A stretch of 64,000 bases of DNA, from assembly GCA_032207245.1 (NCBI GenBank), contig CM063502.1, positions 139,198,673 to 139,262,672 of the forward strand. Direction: 5' to 3'. Below are positions 1-12,248 of the stretch, in pieces. The position numbers were made by a program, and so were the translations under genes. The stretch is from Pardosa pseudoannulata. Lineage: Eukaryota; Arthropoda; Arachnida; Araneae; Lycosidae. Each line of letters opens with the position of its first letter. Position 1 is the stretch's first letter. The notes under the pieces were generated by a model. That model had not been told where the DNA came from and ran no database searches. It was given only the letters and a program-made list of their open reading frames with translations.

Positions 1-638
1 ACTTAAATATCTTGGATAACTTTCGTAAAAAAAATATAAATAATTCTCTTAAAGAATATTTTTATTTGTACTTTTACAATCCGTTATTTCTTATGGGATG
101 ATCTTCGAGACTTGATGAGCTTTGTGTATTAAAAATTAACAATTTATAATATCTATTTATATATCTATTTATGACCGGAAGTAAAGGGGCAATAACGAGG
201 GTGCGTTACCCGTATTCCATTCTAGTCGAGAAAGGGTGAAGTAAAAAATCATAGAACGTTTTGGTCATTGACTTTAGCGTATTTTGGGGAGACTTTTTCT
301 AATCGGTGTGTTCCACTCGGAGGGTTAAATTAAATATTTGTTCAATATCTTTTGAAATTTTAATTTCTTTTTTTTACCTACTAGAAATAATTATGAGGGT
401 ATGAAAGATGACCAGTTTTAAGTATTTCACATATGAGTAAAGTGTTGAAAAGTGTTTTTAAAGATTGTAGAATTAATTTTTGTTTCATCTAATAACTCTG
501 TTTTAATATGCATTTTTATAAAATTCTAAGATATTGAAAAATGTCATGTTGGCAAGTTTGGCAATATAATATGATTGTATTTGTTTTCAATATATTTATA
601 ATAGTCATATTTCTTCAATATTTTATTTTTGCTTCTAG

Positions 639-768
639 TGTATCTCAGCCAAGCATAATGTTTTCTTATAAACCCCAAGTTGATGATGTAGTTGAAGATG
701 ATAATGTTAGTTTACCTCACCAACTGTCCTGTTCATCACTGAAAACAGATTCAGATTATATTTATCAG
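639..768 (+). CDS. Penultimate coding exon of an unidentified gene (partial)
   Basis: The exon follows a pyrimidine-rich acceptor (TTTTTGCTTCTAG, ending at 638) and ends at a GTATGT donor (769). It starts with the last base of a split codon and ends on a codon boundary, and it encodes about 43 residues beginning VSQPSIMFSYKP. The stretch is acidic (VDDVVEDD) and then Ser-rich. The open frame continues upstream to an ATG at 541, but that part is hydrophobic and AT-rich and reads as intron. I do not recognise the protein. It may be the disordered tail of a regulatory protein, which is inference from composition only. Confidence 0.6.
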
Positions 769-2290
769 GTATGTTTCTGTACATAGTTTTCATTTTGAAA
801 AATGATTACTGGCACTGATAGGTGATCTCATTGACTATCCAAATTCAAATAAAAGGAAAACTAAGTGTTTTAAAATACTTTTTTCCTGGAAAAATTATTT
901 AATAAAGTATATGAACTAAGCTTTATAGAATGTATCAGTAGGAATAATTTCATACCTCAAGCAAATGCAATAAGTAACATTAAACTACTAATGTAAAACA
1001 TAAAGTATTCTATTTACTATTTTTCAAGGTTATAGTGAGTATACTTTTTCTATTAAGGATTGTAGTGTGTTTTACTTTGTTCTTTTATATACTTTGTATG
1101 CCATTTGTAACTCTTAATCTACCCAATATCTTTTTCCATATGTCATTAAAGTTTATTCAAATTATTTTCACTTTTGCATTTTTAATTGCCAAGTAAAATA
1201 TATTGTTACTTTTATGTAGTAGTCTTTCACTAAATATTAAGTCATGTTTTCATTGATTAGATTCACTATTCATATAATCATTTGCGTAAACTTATGAAAA
1301 TAATTTCTACATGATTATTTTAATTATTTTTCTAAGCTTTATAGAAATTCATACATGTGTGTTAGATGTTTAAAAGTACTTTTGCCAATGAAAGAAAGTT
1401 AAGGGCTAACCATATTAAACATATTAAACTTACTGTATAATCCCTTTTAAGGATGTGGTACTACCAAAGTCTTATCAGATCTACAATTTATTAATAACAA
1501 AGAACATTTAAAAAAAACCTCTTTCTTTACCTTGTCTTGTTACTTTTTTGATTATGGTTAATTGGCAGTTTAAATGACTCTTATTGCTTGAGTCTATAAG
1601 TAAAAATCATTAGTGTTCAGAAGTATTTAGAATGACTATACATCTGTAAATTTAATTTTTACTACATTTTGTTTGTGTGTAGAAAAAAATACAAGTATAC
1701 ATACCACATAATCTCCAATATCCTGTGTTAAGAATTAATCCTAATTCATGACACCTATTATATATGTAAGCTTTGCATATATTATTAATTGAAATTATAT
1801 TTGCATTTAATACATTGGTATTATGAGAAATCATACAAATATTTTTAAAAAGGTTGTAAGTATCAAGAATCTTTAAAAGATAGATATCTTCCTGAAATAT
1901 TGAATTTTACAAAGAATTTTATCAGCAGTATTGAAGTTTTTAATTATATCTATTTAAATAATTTTCAAGTGTTTGAATTTAGTCTTTTCTGTATACAGTG
2001 AAAGCTATGCAGTTAAACTGCATTTTAATTTAAATGAATAAATTTTTTAAATTCAGATTATAAATGTTTAAATTACTGTAATTGAAGTCAAAGAATGAAA
2101 AATTATTTCCATTACTATTATTTTTCATTTAAATTTTCAGTATTATTTATCTAGTTAACAGTATTTGCTTTTCTTTAATTTAATTCTTTTTGCGATTTTA
2201 ATTATTTGTTGTGATGTTTATTTTTTATCAATTCATTCTAGAATCATCATAAAGTGAAGATAATTTGTTTTTTTTATTATTATTTTCTAG
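769..2290 (+). other. Intron of the left gene
   Basis: This is a GT-AG intron of about 1.5 kb, very AT-rich. I see no repeat family or further exon in it. Confidence 0.55.
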
Positions 2291-2488
2291 AACAATTCGT
2301 TGTATGACAGTACCCATTTTGATGCTGCTAATATCAATCCATTATATATACATTCTCTTCAATCACCTGACAGTTTTAATGGGTTTGAAGCCCCAAGTGT
2401 AACAGATAGTATTAATTCAAGCCCAGCACCACAACAACAGTATCAGCAAGTTCCCATATCATCTAATACCAAGATAACTTCACCCTGA
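2291..2488 (+). CDS. Last coding exon of the same unidentified gene
   Basis: The exon follows a TTTTCTAG acceptor (to 2290) and is in frame with the exon ending at 768 (phase 0). It encodes 65 residues, starting NNSLYDSTHFDAAN and ending SSNTKITSP before TGA at 2486-2488. The composition is rich in Ser, Asn, Pro and Gln (SSPAPQQQYQQVP), with no cysteine and no visible domain, as in a disordered C-terminus. Base composition is clearly less AT-rich than the flanks, which supports a real exon. Function is unknown. Confidence 0.7.
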   Translation, partial: NNSLYDSTHFDAANINPLYIHSLQSPDSFNGFEAPSVTDSINSSPAPQQQYQQVPISSNTKITSP

Positions 2489-4700
2489 AATATTTATTAA
2501 AGTTGTCTCCCTTACAGAAAGAATTTTTTAAACACAAACAATACTTATTTAAAATTTCTATGGTTTTGATACTGTATATCTTAGTTTTTTTATTTGAAAT
2601 AGTTTATGATCTTGTGGCATTGTAAAGACAGAAATGTGATAATTTTTTTTTTTTTAAATATGTACATGGCTGTACTTTCATTTTAAATAGAGAATTTTGT
2701 TTCAAATTCAGGTATGTATAGTAAAACATTTATAAGGTATAATTTTTCTATATTGTTATGAAAGTTCTTACATTGTGTAGTTACATTATCATTTTTTTTT
2801 TGTTGTTGTTGTTGAACTTTAATTTCTTGTATGTAAATGTTGGATTTAAACTATGTACCTCATCTTAAATCTTTTAGTAGCTTATTACAATAATGTTAAA
2901 CAGCTTTAACAGCATAAAGTCCTATTAGGCATCAAAGATATCAGTGTCAATGGACATTATGAATGTTAACTGGTTGTCCAATGGAATTTGTTGGAGCATA
3001 CCTGTACTTTGAGTTCATAAATTTCCTTTGTGATGATTATACATTTACTTAGTTGGTATTTTAAGACTAGTCAGTTTATCTCTTTTTCTTTGCACACAAA
3101 GCTTTAATGTATTAATTGAGGTACAGTAGAATACGTCTTTAAAAAATCTTTTATATATTTTAGATTAATATATTTGTAATTATATTACTTAAAATATTGT
3201 GTACTTGTATTTCGTTTCACTAGTCTTAAATAACAGGAACACTTTCTACTTTACAAGACTTTCTTTTCTGTCATATATTGGTTAATTTTTTTTTAAAAAT
3301 ATAGTTAGATTATGTATTTAAAGGCGTATGAAACAAGATGTTATAAAGTAAAATCATCTTAATTTTTTTGTTAAGAACTTAGAGAAATGAGAAATGCTTG
3401 TATAACATCTATGTTTTCTGAAAGGAAAGTGTAAAAATTTCTCTCCATTTTATCCTGAAACTTCTGTGAAGTTTCAAAGCAAAAATATTGTACATATATT
3501 ATAAAAGAAAATCATATCCTTATATATTTATCATTTTTGCAAAAAATATTTTTCTTTGTTAATACTTTAGAATTTTTGTAACTTAAAAAAGTGTTTAAAA
3601 AATTTTGGCTGGCCAAAATTTTTTTTCTTTCATTCCAAGATTTTTTTTTGTTTTGTTTTATCAATTAGTTTAACAAGTGTTCATCATTTGTGTATAAGGG
3701 TAAATATAATTTTAAGTGTTTTAAAGCGTAAGAAAAAGCTCTGTATATTTGTATATATAAACTGTGAAAATGAAAAAAAAAGTGTTTTGGATGTTAGATA
3801 ATCTATTCTATATAAATCGATCTTTGTGTTATTGTATCTATATTAAATGTTTAAATTCAGTTTGTCTCTCCTGTAACAGTGACCTTTTTTCATTAAGGAC
3901 ATTCTAGATCACAGTATGAGCTTTTATTTAATCAGTGTTTGTGTTTGTATATGCATGTCTATACACTTGAAACCAAAAATTTCGTCTGTATAAGCTTTAT
4001 GTGATACTACTTAATTTGCGTTATGCATTACTGGCAGTTTGATTAATTAATCTTAAAGTATGTATGTCATTAAACTACATAAATTTTAATTTTGTAAGTA
4101 TTAGACTCTGTGCAATCAATAATTGCACTTGCATAAAAAATATTTCTGTAGTTTAGTTTGTAATGCATGAATTTCTGAATGATATGTTTAACTTCTAAAA
4201 TTAATTTCACTAGAATATTAGTGACTTTTTCAGTGTTACGTTTATTTGCAATCATGAAATCTATATATCTAGTACAATGTACTTTTTGCATTGAATGCTT
4301 TTAAGAATGTGGTTTACTTTAGAGCTACCTTTATAATTTTAGGCCTTCAAAAGTCCTATTAGAGATTTTTAAGATGGTAAATGTAAAATTGTTTATATCT
4401 CATTAACCGTTTTACATATATGCGATGAAGAAGGTAGATAAAAGATAGTAGCATTGTTTCATTTTTATCATACATATGTTTACTTTTATGGGAATTTCGT
4501 GTAAGAAAATTTTCAGTCATTTCAGTACAAAGATTACTGTGTAATTAGTTTAAATAATTTATATTGTTAAAGTGAAGTATTATTAAAATTTATACTTATT
4601 GAAAGTATTACAGTGTTGGATTACTTGTAAACATTACATCTTATTTTTACTGAAACTGCTGTGTATGCTTTAAATAAAATTACCTTAATTGAGAGTTGTT
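2489..4700 (+). other. Probable 3' UTR of the left gene
   Basis: This is AT-rich sequence after the TGA, with no credible coding frame. Several AATAAA-like signals occur. The clearest, at 4673-4678, is followed by a TG-rich stretch, giving a 3' UTR of about 2.2 kb. The end point is inferred from the signal only. Confidence 0.45.
4673..4678 (+). promoter_or_regulatory. Candidate polyadenylation signal AATAAA
   Basis: A canonical hexamer followed within 30 bases by a T/G-rich stretch. It is the best candidate for the end of the left gene, though other hexamers lie upstream. Confidence 0.4.
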
Positions 4701-6778
4701 TATTGTTTAACATCCCATGTGTTAAAATGTATAACTTAACATGATTGTTTAGGAATTTTCAAATTTAGTTATAAATCAATAATTAATTATATAATCAAAT
4801 TTAATAATTTAATGTAAGAAAGATTTAATCTTATATTTAAGTAAACATTAATTTATATTTATTCCAGCAATTGTAACCCTTTTTTGGTTCACCATGAGAA
4901 TGAGTGTTATCTGTATTTTTTCCATATATTTTATTTTCTTTAGCTAAATATATTTAAATCCTTGATTTTTGGGAAAATGCGTAAAGTTTTGAGAAACATA
5001 AAAATAACTTAAAATAGAAAGAAGACTATACAAGAAGGTACATTTTTTATTATAGCCTTTATGATCTCTTCCTTATGTTATCAAACAAGATGGAGCGCAG
5101 AATTCAAAAGAACTACTATCAGTACAAAATTTACATTTAAAGAAAATCTATACATTTAAAAGAATAAAATATGGGAGTTTGGGAGATTTGTTTAACTATT
5201 AAAGTACACAGTTGAAGGACAGTAAACTTCTATGAAACTTTTCTGTTTATTTTCTTAAAAATAAATAAATAAATAAAAAAAACTCAGGAAACAGTACATA
5301 ATTATTTTTAAATGTTATATAGTTATGCTTTCTATAAAATTATTTGTTGTTGTGTTTGTCACATCTTGAATGATAAAAGCATTTCTATCATATTTCAAGG
5401 GACATTTTCAACAAAGAATGTACATTTGTATCAGTTTAAGAAGAACAAATTAATTTAAACACAATAAGCTTAGTGGATAATTAAAAAGGAAAATATAAAA
5501 TGTCAATTTTTTTTTTTAATATTTCTCTTTTTTGATATTAATTCCAACTGAACTGTCATGTGTTTCAATATTAAAACCACAAAACATATTCCTTATTCTG
5601 TGAAAATATAGTATTCATAATCTATTCTGTAGATAATTTGATCTGACTATTTGATATAAAAAAAAACACCTTGAACAAAACCTCAGACAAGTATAAATAT
5701 TGTTGGTGTACCGAAAAAAGGGATATGGGGTTGTAATTCATATAACAATTGCTAAATACATTATATACACAAAGTCTGCTTTTAGATATTTGATATGAAA
5801 ATTAGAAAAACCCTTATAAAAATTATATATCAATGAATTAATATTAAAAATTATTACCAGTAAAAAAAATTCTGTACTAATATGACAACAAATATAACTG
5901 AGAATAATATTTAGCTTCCCTTATAAAGATCTTTCTAGGATCCATCTTAGTAATGACAAGAATTATATGAAAATCTGATAATCTAACAGTAACAAATTCT
6001 GTCTTTTTTCTTTTAAATCCCTTAACTATTGTAATAGCCCCATTCATCTAGTTCATAAAGAACTGAATTAAAATTTTTAAAGCTATCATTTTGAAAATTT
6101 TTGATGTTCTGAATAGAATGTAAGTGAAATTTTGAAATTATTTTTTAATAGGATTTTTCTGATTTTTTTTTCAATTATAAATTTTATTAAAATAAAATAA
6201 TTTTTTGATTTTTAAAACATAGAAAAAAATATTTTAAAATCAAAAAAAAATCAAATGAATTATAAAACATTTACTTTAATGGAATAATTATGATTTTTTA
6301 TTAAAAATTTCAGTGTTTATAAAATTAAAAAAATTAAGAATATATATATAGCATAAAAGAAAGAGTAAGGCTCAGTCTGCTTCTCTTCTAAGTAGGCTCC
6401 TTTGTATGCTTCCTTTGATGTCTGTTTTACTTCTTTTATTACTACATTTTTTGTATTTACATTTGTATAAAGATAAAAATAATAGAATAATTATTTAATT
6501 TATGGTTATAAGGTTAAATAGATAATATAATAACAAGTATAGTTTATTAGTAAGATATATGTTTTGATAAATTGTCCTAGGCCAGAAACTTATGGAACAA
6601 AGATAGAACAGCAACATGAAAATAAATTCAGCAATAAATGTATTTACTTTCTTATTACAGCTTGTAACTAGTTATTATTAAACACATATTTAGAAATAAA
6701 TTTTGGAGGGGGAATGAATAAATTTGCCATTAAGGAAATAATATTCTGACTTGTTATTATTAACACAAATTAAGCATG

Positions 6779-6780
<2 letters not shown>
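4701..6780. other. AT-rich intergenic sequence with nothing recognisable
   Basis: I see homopolymer runs and a short (AATA)n tract near 5260, but no coding exon, RNA gene or transposon end. Confidence 0.4.

Positions 6781-6858
<78 letters not shown>
6781..6858. repeat. (AT)39 microsatellite
   Basis: 78 bp of uninterrupted AT dinucleotide. Confidence 0.97.
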
Positions 6859-6861
<3 letters not shown>

Positions 6862-6954
6862 TCGTAATTTCTACCCGTAGCTTGAAATCGATAGTAAACT
6901 GCTTAGTATATAAAACAAATATTACATTATTTAGGCTAATAAAATTTTCTGTCA

Positions 6955-7215
6955 TGCCCGCCTAACTCACCGGATCTTAATCCGATAGAACACATTTGGG
7001 ATGTCATGGGACGGCAGCTCAGAGTTCAAAGACGCCAATTCTCAATATCTCAGATTTGCGTAAACGTTGCTTAAACATCTGGTACAATCTGTCTCCGGTC
7101 ATCTATCAAGGACTTGTGGCATCCATGCCAAGGCAGGTTGAAGCTGTGTTGCGCGACAAAAGTGGACCAACTCGTTATTGACAGATGGTCATAATGTTTT
7201 GGCTTTTGAGTGTAG
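6955..7215 (+). mobile_element. Relic of the 3' end of a Tc1-like transposon
   Basis: Translation shows the third catalytic block of a Tc1/mariner transposase (SPDLNPIEHIWDVMGR, 6966-7013). After a frameshift comes the typical C-terminus, with SMPRQVEAV and GPTRY before a stop near 7181. The following sequence runs to TTTTGGCTTTTGAGTGTA, which looks like a terminal repeat. The 5' part is missing. It belongs to a different family from the element at 8466-9971. Confidence 0.75.
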
Positions 7216-7345
7216 ATAAGGTAGCATCGCTCCCTTTGAGGGGACAGCACACAATTACATCCAAAGCTTAGTCGAGGATCGAACTCAAACCCACCGGGTG
7301 GGAGCACAGTACATTTATAGAATCTGGGCGGACAAACGAAACTAG
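7216..7345 (-). mobile_element. Possible tRNA-derived SINE relic
   Basis: Read on the minus strand, the segment contains a B-box-like GAGTTCGATCCTC and is far more GC-rich than its surroundings. No convincing A box or target-site duplication is seen. It abuts the Tc1 relic at 6955-7215. Confidence 0.35.
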
Positions 7346-8465
7346 TTGCATTATTTTCTGTGAGTATACGAGAAAGTCAAGGGGAGGTTATTTCCGATTT
7401 ATTTCATGTAGAAAGCAGGGTGCGCACTATATAAGAGCTAATACGGTAAGTCTTCTGAAACATTTTTCTTATGTTGTTGCCTGATATTATCCCTCATCGT
7501 GTGCTTTAATGCCAATTGTGGAATTTTAAGCTCTTAATTACTGAGATTTTACAATTTGAACGAACTACTTTCAAATATCTCTTTAAGATCGAGTCTGTAC
7601 AATCGTACTGACTTTTTGCTTCTTGAGTAGCTGTATTTAATAAACGGTGGAAACGAATGATCGTACTTGTAGCAGAAAATTCAGATGCATCTTTTTGTTC
7701 CAAATAGTTGGCATCGCCAGCCCATTTACGAATATATTTCCTGTCTTAAAGGGAGAATGTCTAATCCGTAACATTTTACAAGCTCTTAAAGGGATATTTT
7801 ATGAAATTGGCCTTTTTTTACAAACCTTAAGATTTGTTATACGTTGGCTGATAATTATTTCTCCGTCCTTAAATTTGAACGCCCACGTGCTGTGCACCAC
7901 CTTGCCTCCAGCTAGAATCGGCTCTGGGATCGCGTTGGATAATCTTATCGTTTCTCTTTTTATTTCCTTATAGAGAAACATTATAACCAAGAAAACTTTC
8001 AGTAATCAAATTTTAACAAAAATACTTATTTTGACAATGTCTGAAGGGAATTTAACAAGTCCCAGTGTCACCCTTGTGTGTACGTACAAGGAAACTTTAG
8101 TTTTGAAACTTTAAGTGTCCATTTTGACCATTCATGACTATTTTTTCCCTTGACTTTTTTTTTAAAAAAAGAAAAAAAAAACATTGGTGGTAAACAGCCT
8201 TTCCTAAGGATTAGGCTTTGAGATATTTACGCGAAACAGTTCACTCCTCAACACTAAAAAAAATTCATGAGTCATTCTGTAAAAATGTCCAATGTTTAAA
8301 ATAAATTAAAACAAATTCCTGGAAGAAGGTAGTATGTTAGCCGTAAATAGTATTAAAGTAAGCGAAAAGGGTTAAAGCTAGAGAAAAAATATTTAAAAAG
8401 CTAACCAAAACTAAAACGAATCATTTGACTTTGTATGTACGTACATATCTCGCATAACTAAATTA

Positions 8466-9971
8466 CACTCATGTCCATAAATTAAGGATAATTCAGAATC
8501 ACACAGAAATTGAGCTCTAAAATAAAAATTTCACCTGTAGAATTATCACACACATCTTGAAGAAGAATATGCAAATTGCAGGAAACCACCAGATGGCACG
8601 GATAGTACGTCACAATGACGAGAGTGTATGAAAGTGGTATATAAGGAATGGTAGCAAAGAAGTAAAATTGTTCACAAGCGCTTTAAAAGCCTTTCAGTGC
8701 AATAACTGCATAGTTATGGCACAAAGGAAGCATTTGGAAGATTTTTTACGTGGTAGAATTATCAGACGACTGGAATGTGGACGTACCCAGCTGGAAGTAT
8801 CCGAGGAACTTGGAATCGCCCAGAGTGTCATCTCCAGGCTTTGGCAACGATTCAAACATGATGGTAATGTGAGTAGATGTTACAGCACAGGTCGCCCCCG
8901 AGTTACTACGCCGAATGATGACTGGTATTTGGCAGTTACTGCCAAAAGAAACAGACGGAGCACAGCATCAGACCTGTCTCGTCAGCTCTCTTCAGCTACC
9001 GGTACGACAGTTTCAAGGCAGACCGTGTACAGACGCTTAGTTAACATTGGTCTATATGCTCGTAGGCCTGTCAGATGTGTTCCCCTTACCGCAACTCACT
9101 GTCGCCTGCGATTATGCTGGGTTAGAGAGCATGCATTGTAGACACCGCAACAGTGGTCTTGTGTGATGTTTTCCGACGAGTCCAGGTTCAGTTTACATTC
9201 TGATTCTCGCCGGACTTTCATATGGAGAGCGCCAGGTACCCGTTACCACCAAGAGAACACCATTGAACGACACCGTTACGGTGGTGCAGGATGGCTCGTT
9301 TGGGGAGGAATTATTCTTGGTTCCAGAACTGACCTGCATGTTCAGAGTGTAACGATGACAGGCCACATCTATCGGGATGTCATTCTGGAACAACATGTAC
9401 GTTTGTTTCGGGGCGCCATGGGTCCTGAATTTCTGTATATCGATGACAACGCCCGACCTCACCGTGCAAACATTGTAGACGAATGCCTTCAATCGGAGGA
9501 TATCACCCGTATGGATTGGCCAGCATACTCACCGGACTTGAATCCAATAGAGCATGTGTGGGACATGCTTGGCCGACGAATTGCAGCCCGTCAACCCCCT
9601 CCCAACTGTCTATCGGAACTTTGGAGGGTATTGCTTGATGAGTGGTGTAATTTTCCCCAAGATCAGATTGATAATCTGATACTCAGCATGCGTAGGCGTT
9701 GTAACGCTTGTATTGCATCGTCCGGGAGACATACTCCGTATTAACCATCATACTAACCATGTTATACTGTTTTCTGCAAATAGGTTCTTTTTTGAAATTT
9801 GCTCCAGGAAGTAAAAATCGCAATTTTTATTAATTATGTCAAACATATAGCATCTTTTTTGCTCTTTACCTTTTGTTTAATAAATAGACTTTACAAATAA
9901 ATCAAATTTGTTTTGCTTTTGTCTCTTTCATTGCCTGAACTTACATTATCCTTAATTTATGGACATGAGTG
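8466..9971 (+). mobile_element. Nearly intact Tc1-like DNA transposon (DD34E)
   Basis: The element is 1506 bp with perfect 27-bp terminal inverted repeats (8466-8492 and 9945-9971, outer bases CACTCATGTCC), flanked by TA on both sides (8464-8465, 9972-9973). TA duplication is the hallmark of the Tc1/mariner superfamily. One transposase frame fills most of it. Perfect ends and a single disabling change suggest a young copy. It lies inside a region of diverged tandem repeats. Confidence 0.95.
8716..9744 (+). pseudogene. Tc1-like transposase interrupted by one stop codon
   Basis: The frame opens at ATG 8716 (MAQRKHLEDF) and runs to TAA 9742-9744, about 342 codons, the normal size for Tc1 transposases. 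An in-frame ATG also exists at 8668. The order is a first helix-turn-helix (RRLECGRTQLEVSEELGIAQ), a GRPR linker (GRPRVTT), a second DNA-binding half, then the DDE catalytic core: D in MFSDESRF, D in YIDDNARPH, and E in NPIEHVWD, with 34 residues between the last two. The only defect seen is TAG at 9139-9141, between HAL and TPQQW; family members often have Trp there, so TGG to TAG is the simplest explanation. Both halves are in the same frame. Confidence 0.93.
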
Positions 9972-10136
9972 TACAATTAGCTATAGAAGATCAATATATT
10001 GTAAATTTTGACAAGTTTCAGTGTTACATTTTTATGTAAGTACAGAAAAACTTTAGAAGCTTTCATTCATTTTGACGATTTCTGAACTAGTTAGGAATTG
10101 TTTTCTCTTGACGTTTGTACATAGGTATGTATTCCA

Positions 10137-10690
10137 CATAACTCAAAAACAAGGTGCCATAGAAGGTCATTATATTGTATTTAGAACTGTTATAATGTCT
10201 AATTAGGCCCCTCCAAGTTTGATTGTAACCTGCAGTCTATATAACGAAACATTTCAATATAACGTAGAACTCAAAAACGATTAGTCGTAAAATGTTGAAA
10301 TTTTGTATTTAGGAATAGTATATAACCTATAGTTTCAACCTCTCCTTTTTATCAGTGTGATTTCTGTATAACAAAAAAAAAATAAATAAATAAAATAAAA
10401 ATCAGTATAACGTATATTAACCCTGTAGGGCATAACTCGAAAATGATTAACCATAAAATGTTGAAATTTTGAATTTATGACTATTATAACGCATAGTTGT
10501 ACAACTCTCTTTTCAATCACAATTTACTTTCTACACAACGAAATATTTTAACACAAATTTATTAACTCTGTTGTATGACTCATAAGTGATTAACTGTGAA
10601 ATGTTGAAGTTTTATATTTAGAACTGCCATAACATCTAGTTGTGTACCTTCGTTTTTCATTGCAATGCGCACTGTATATTACAAATGATC
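10137..10690. repeat. Diverged tandem repeat, about 4 copies of 130-165 bp
   Basis: A shared core (AAAATGTTGAAATTTTG) recurs near 10290, 10456 and 10599. Each core is preceded by a cATAACTCaaAA-like motif and followed by a TAACatcTAgTTGTac-like motif. A fourth, more diverged copy begins near 10137. Related pieces flank the Tc1 element (before 8464 and after 9973), so the element probably jumped into this array. Confidence 0.6.
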
Positions 10691-11145
10691 TCAAGGTAAC
10701 GATACCGATCTGCAACAATGCAACTCAAAGATATTGACGTGCTCATATGCATTTGTAACAACGCTTTTTAAGCAGTTAAAACTATACTTTTAAAGTCCAT
10801 TTTTTGAAAACAAAATTAATATTATTTGCAGACAATATTTTTGAAGTTTTACTGTTTATTACTTCCTAGTAATTAGTAAAAAATGTGTTGTAATCAAGGA
10901 AAATTTGACTTTGAATCTTTAAGAGAATAGGCAAATGATAAATCTGTTAACGCATCATACAAAACAAAACAAAAAAGTTATATATTATAATAGGCATAAA
11001 AAGAAGTCATGTGGTGACTACATCATTTTTTTAAATGGCATTAATGATTAATTAAAGTACTTAAATTATTTATTTGCTTGTAACGTACTATTTCATGTAG
11101 AATTTTCTATGTTAGGATATTTTTAAGACGCTGCCATCTTATACT

Positions 11146-11180
11146 TGGCATGGATGTTCGTTGCCGATCGGCTTTAACGC
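11146..11180 (+). mobile_element. Short SINE fragment
   Basis: GGCATGGATGTTCGTTGCC and the following CGATCGGCTTTAA match the body of the SINE at 12062-12248 with a few changes. Confidence 0.5.
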
Positions 11181-11430
11181 TAGAACGCTATTCTGTTTTT
11201 GTTGAACCTGTTACTCCTGTTACGTCTTCAAGATAAATTTAAAAAAAATATTAAGTTTTAAAGGAAGGCGAGGCCAATAACACATATGTTTTCATTAAAA
11301 AATAATTTATTGCACATTATAATTTTTTTCAGCTTTTAAAAGATTTTTATTATAATTACGAAGCATCTCCGAGGTGTAAGGATAGCATTTTTGTGTTAAG
11401 AAGTAGACGTCAGTCTTATTAGCCCTTTGT

Positions 11431-11920
11431 ATATCAAACTTATTCTCTAGTTGAGAGTAAATTTTACTAGAGCTCAATACAAGAGTTTTAATCACTCTCA
11501 ATATTTTAACTATCAATACAAGATTCACGCTTATCTTGTTATGATATAATGTGACTACAAGTATTTTGTTTCTGTTATCTCTTATATAGAAACAATCCTG
11601 AAATTTTCTGTCTATTATTTAAGTTCACTATTTTAATGATGGATAAAATAGACACTAGCGTCTTCATCCAACCAGCTCTTTTTGTATATTTGTTCAAATA
11701 GAATCAAACTTATTCTCACGTTGAGTGTAAGTTTTACTTGAAGTCAATACAAAAATCTTAAACACTCTCAATATTTTAGCCCAATACAAGAATAATGCCT
11801 ATCTTTCTAGACATAATGTTACTACAAGTATTTTGTTTCTGTCATTTTGTTTATGTAGAGACATTCCGGAAATTTCATGTCGATAATTTAAATTCACTGT
11901 CTTCATGGTGGATCATAAAG
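11431..11920. repeat. Direct duplication with 270-bp period
   Basis: Sequence beginning ATcaAACTTATTCTC at 11431 recurs at 11701 and stays alignable for about 220 bp, including the shared CTACAAGTATTTTGTTTCTG. I estimate 75-85% identity by eye, so it is an old tandem duplication. Confidence 0.7.
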
Positions 11921-12061
11921 TTATAACGGAAAATTTAAAAAATAAACTGGTTGTTCAAAGTGTCCCATTCCTCTTCCTCTTCTAGGGATAATGATTTGGA
12001 TCTATGCTGCCGATAACTTCTTGTATAGTCTAATTCTTTGAAATATAAGCCCCAACGAATT

Positions 12062-12248
12062 GCCGAACGATGGCCGATTGGTTAGGGTGCTGGCCTTCGG
12101 AACCGGAGTTCGTGGGTTCGAATCCCACTGTGGTATGGATGTTCGTAGCCGTTCGGAATCGGCTTTAAGCTGTAGGTCCCGGTCTCATTAGCCCTCGTGT
12201 TGCAAAAAGTAGACCGTAGCACTCCAAACCAAACCAAACCAAACCAAA
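12062..12248 (+). mobile_element. Full-length tRNA-derived SINE
   Basis: The 187-bp insertion is flanked by an 11-bp target-site duplication (CCCAACGAATT at 12051-12061 and 12249-12259). The head is tRNA-like, with an A box (TGGCCGATTGGTTAGGG, 12071-12087) and a perfect B box (GGTTCGAATCC, 12115-12125), the internal RNA polymerase III promoter. A tRNA-unrelated body and a tail of about five AAACC units follow. The intact duplication suggests recent retrotransposition. It is not a tRNA gene. Confidence 0.88.

Noticed and set aside
541..638. Open frame with ATG upstream of the left exon
   Set aside because: Hydrophobic, AT-rich translation ending at a good splice acceptor; it reads as intron.
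7506..7990. Overlapping open frames on both strands
   Set aside because: No splice sites, motifs or codon bias; they overlap each other on opposite strands and look like chance.
9193..9492. Minus-strand open frame of 99 codons
   Set aside because: Antisense shadow of the Tc1-like transposase.
12062..12135. tRNA gene
   Set aside because: A and B boxes are present, but the insertion has target-site duplications, a SINE body and an AAACC tail. It is a SINE head, not a functional tRNA.
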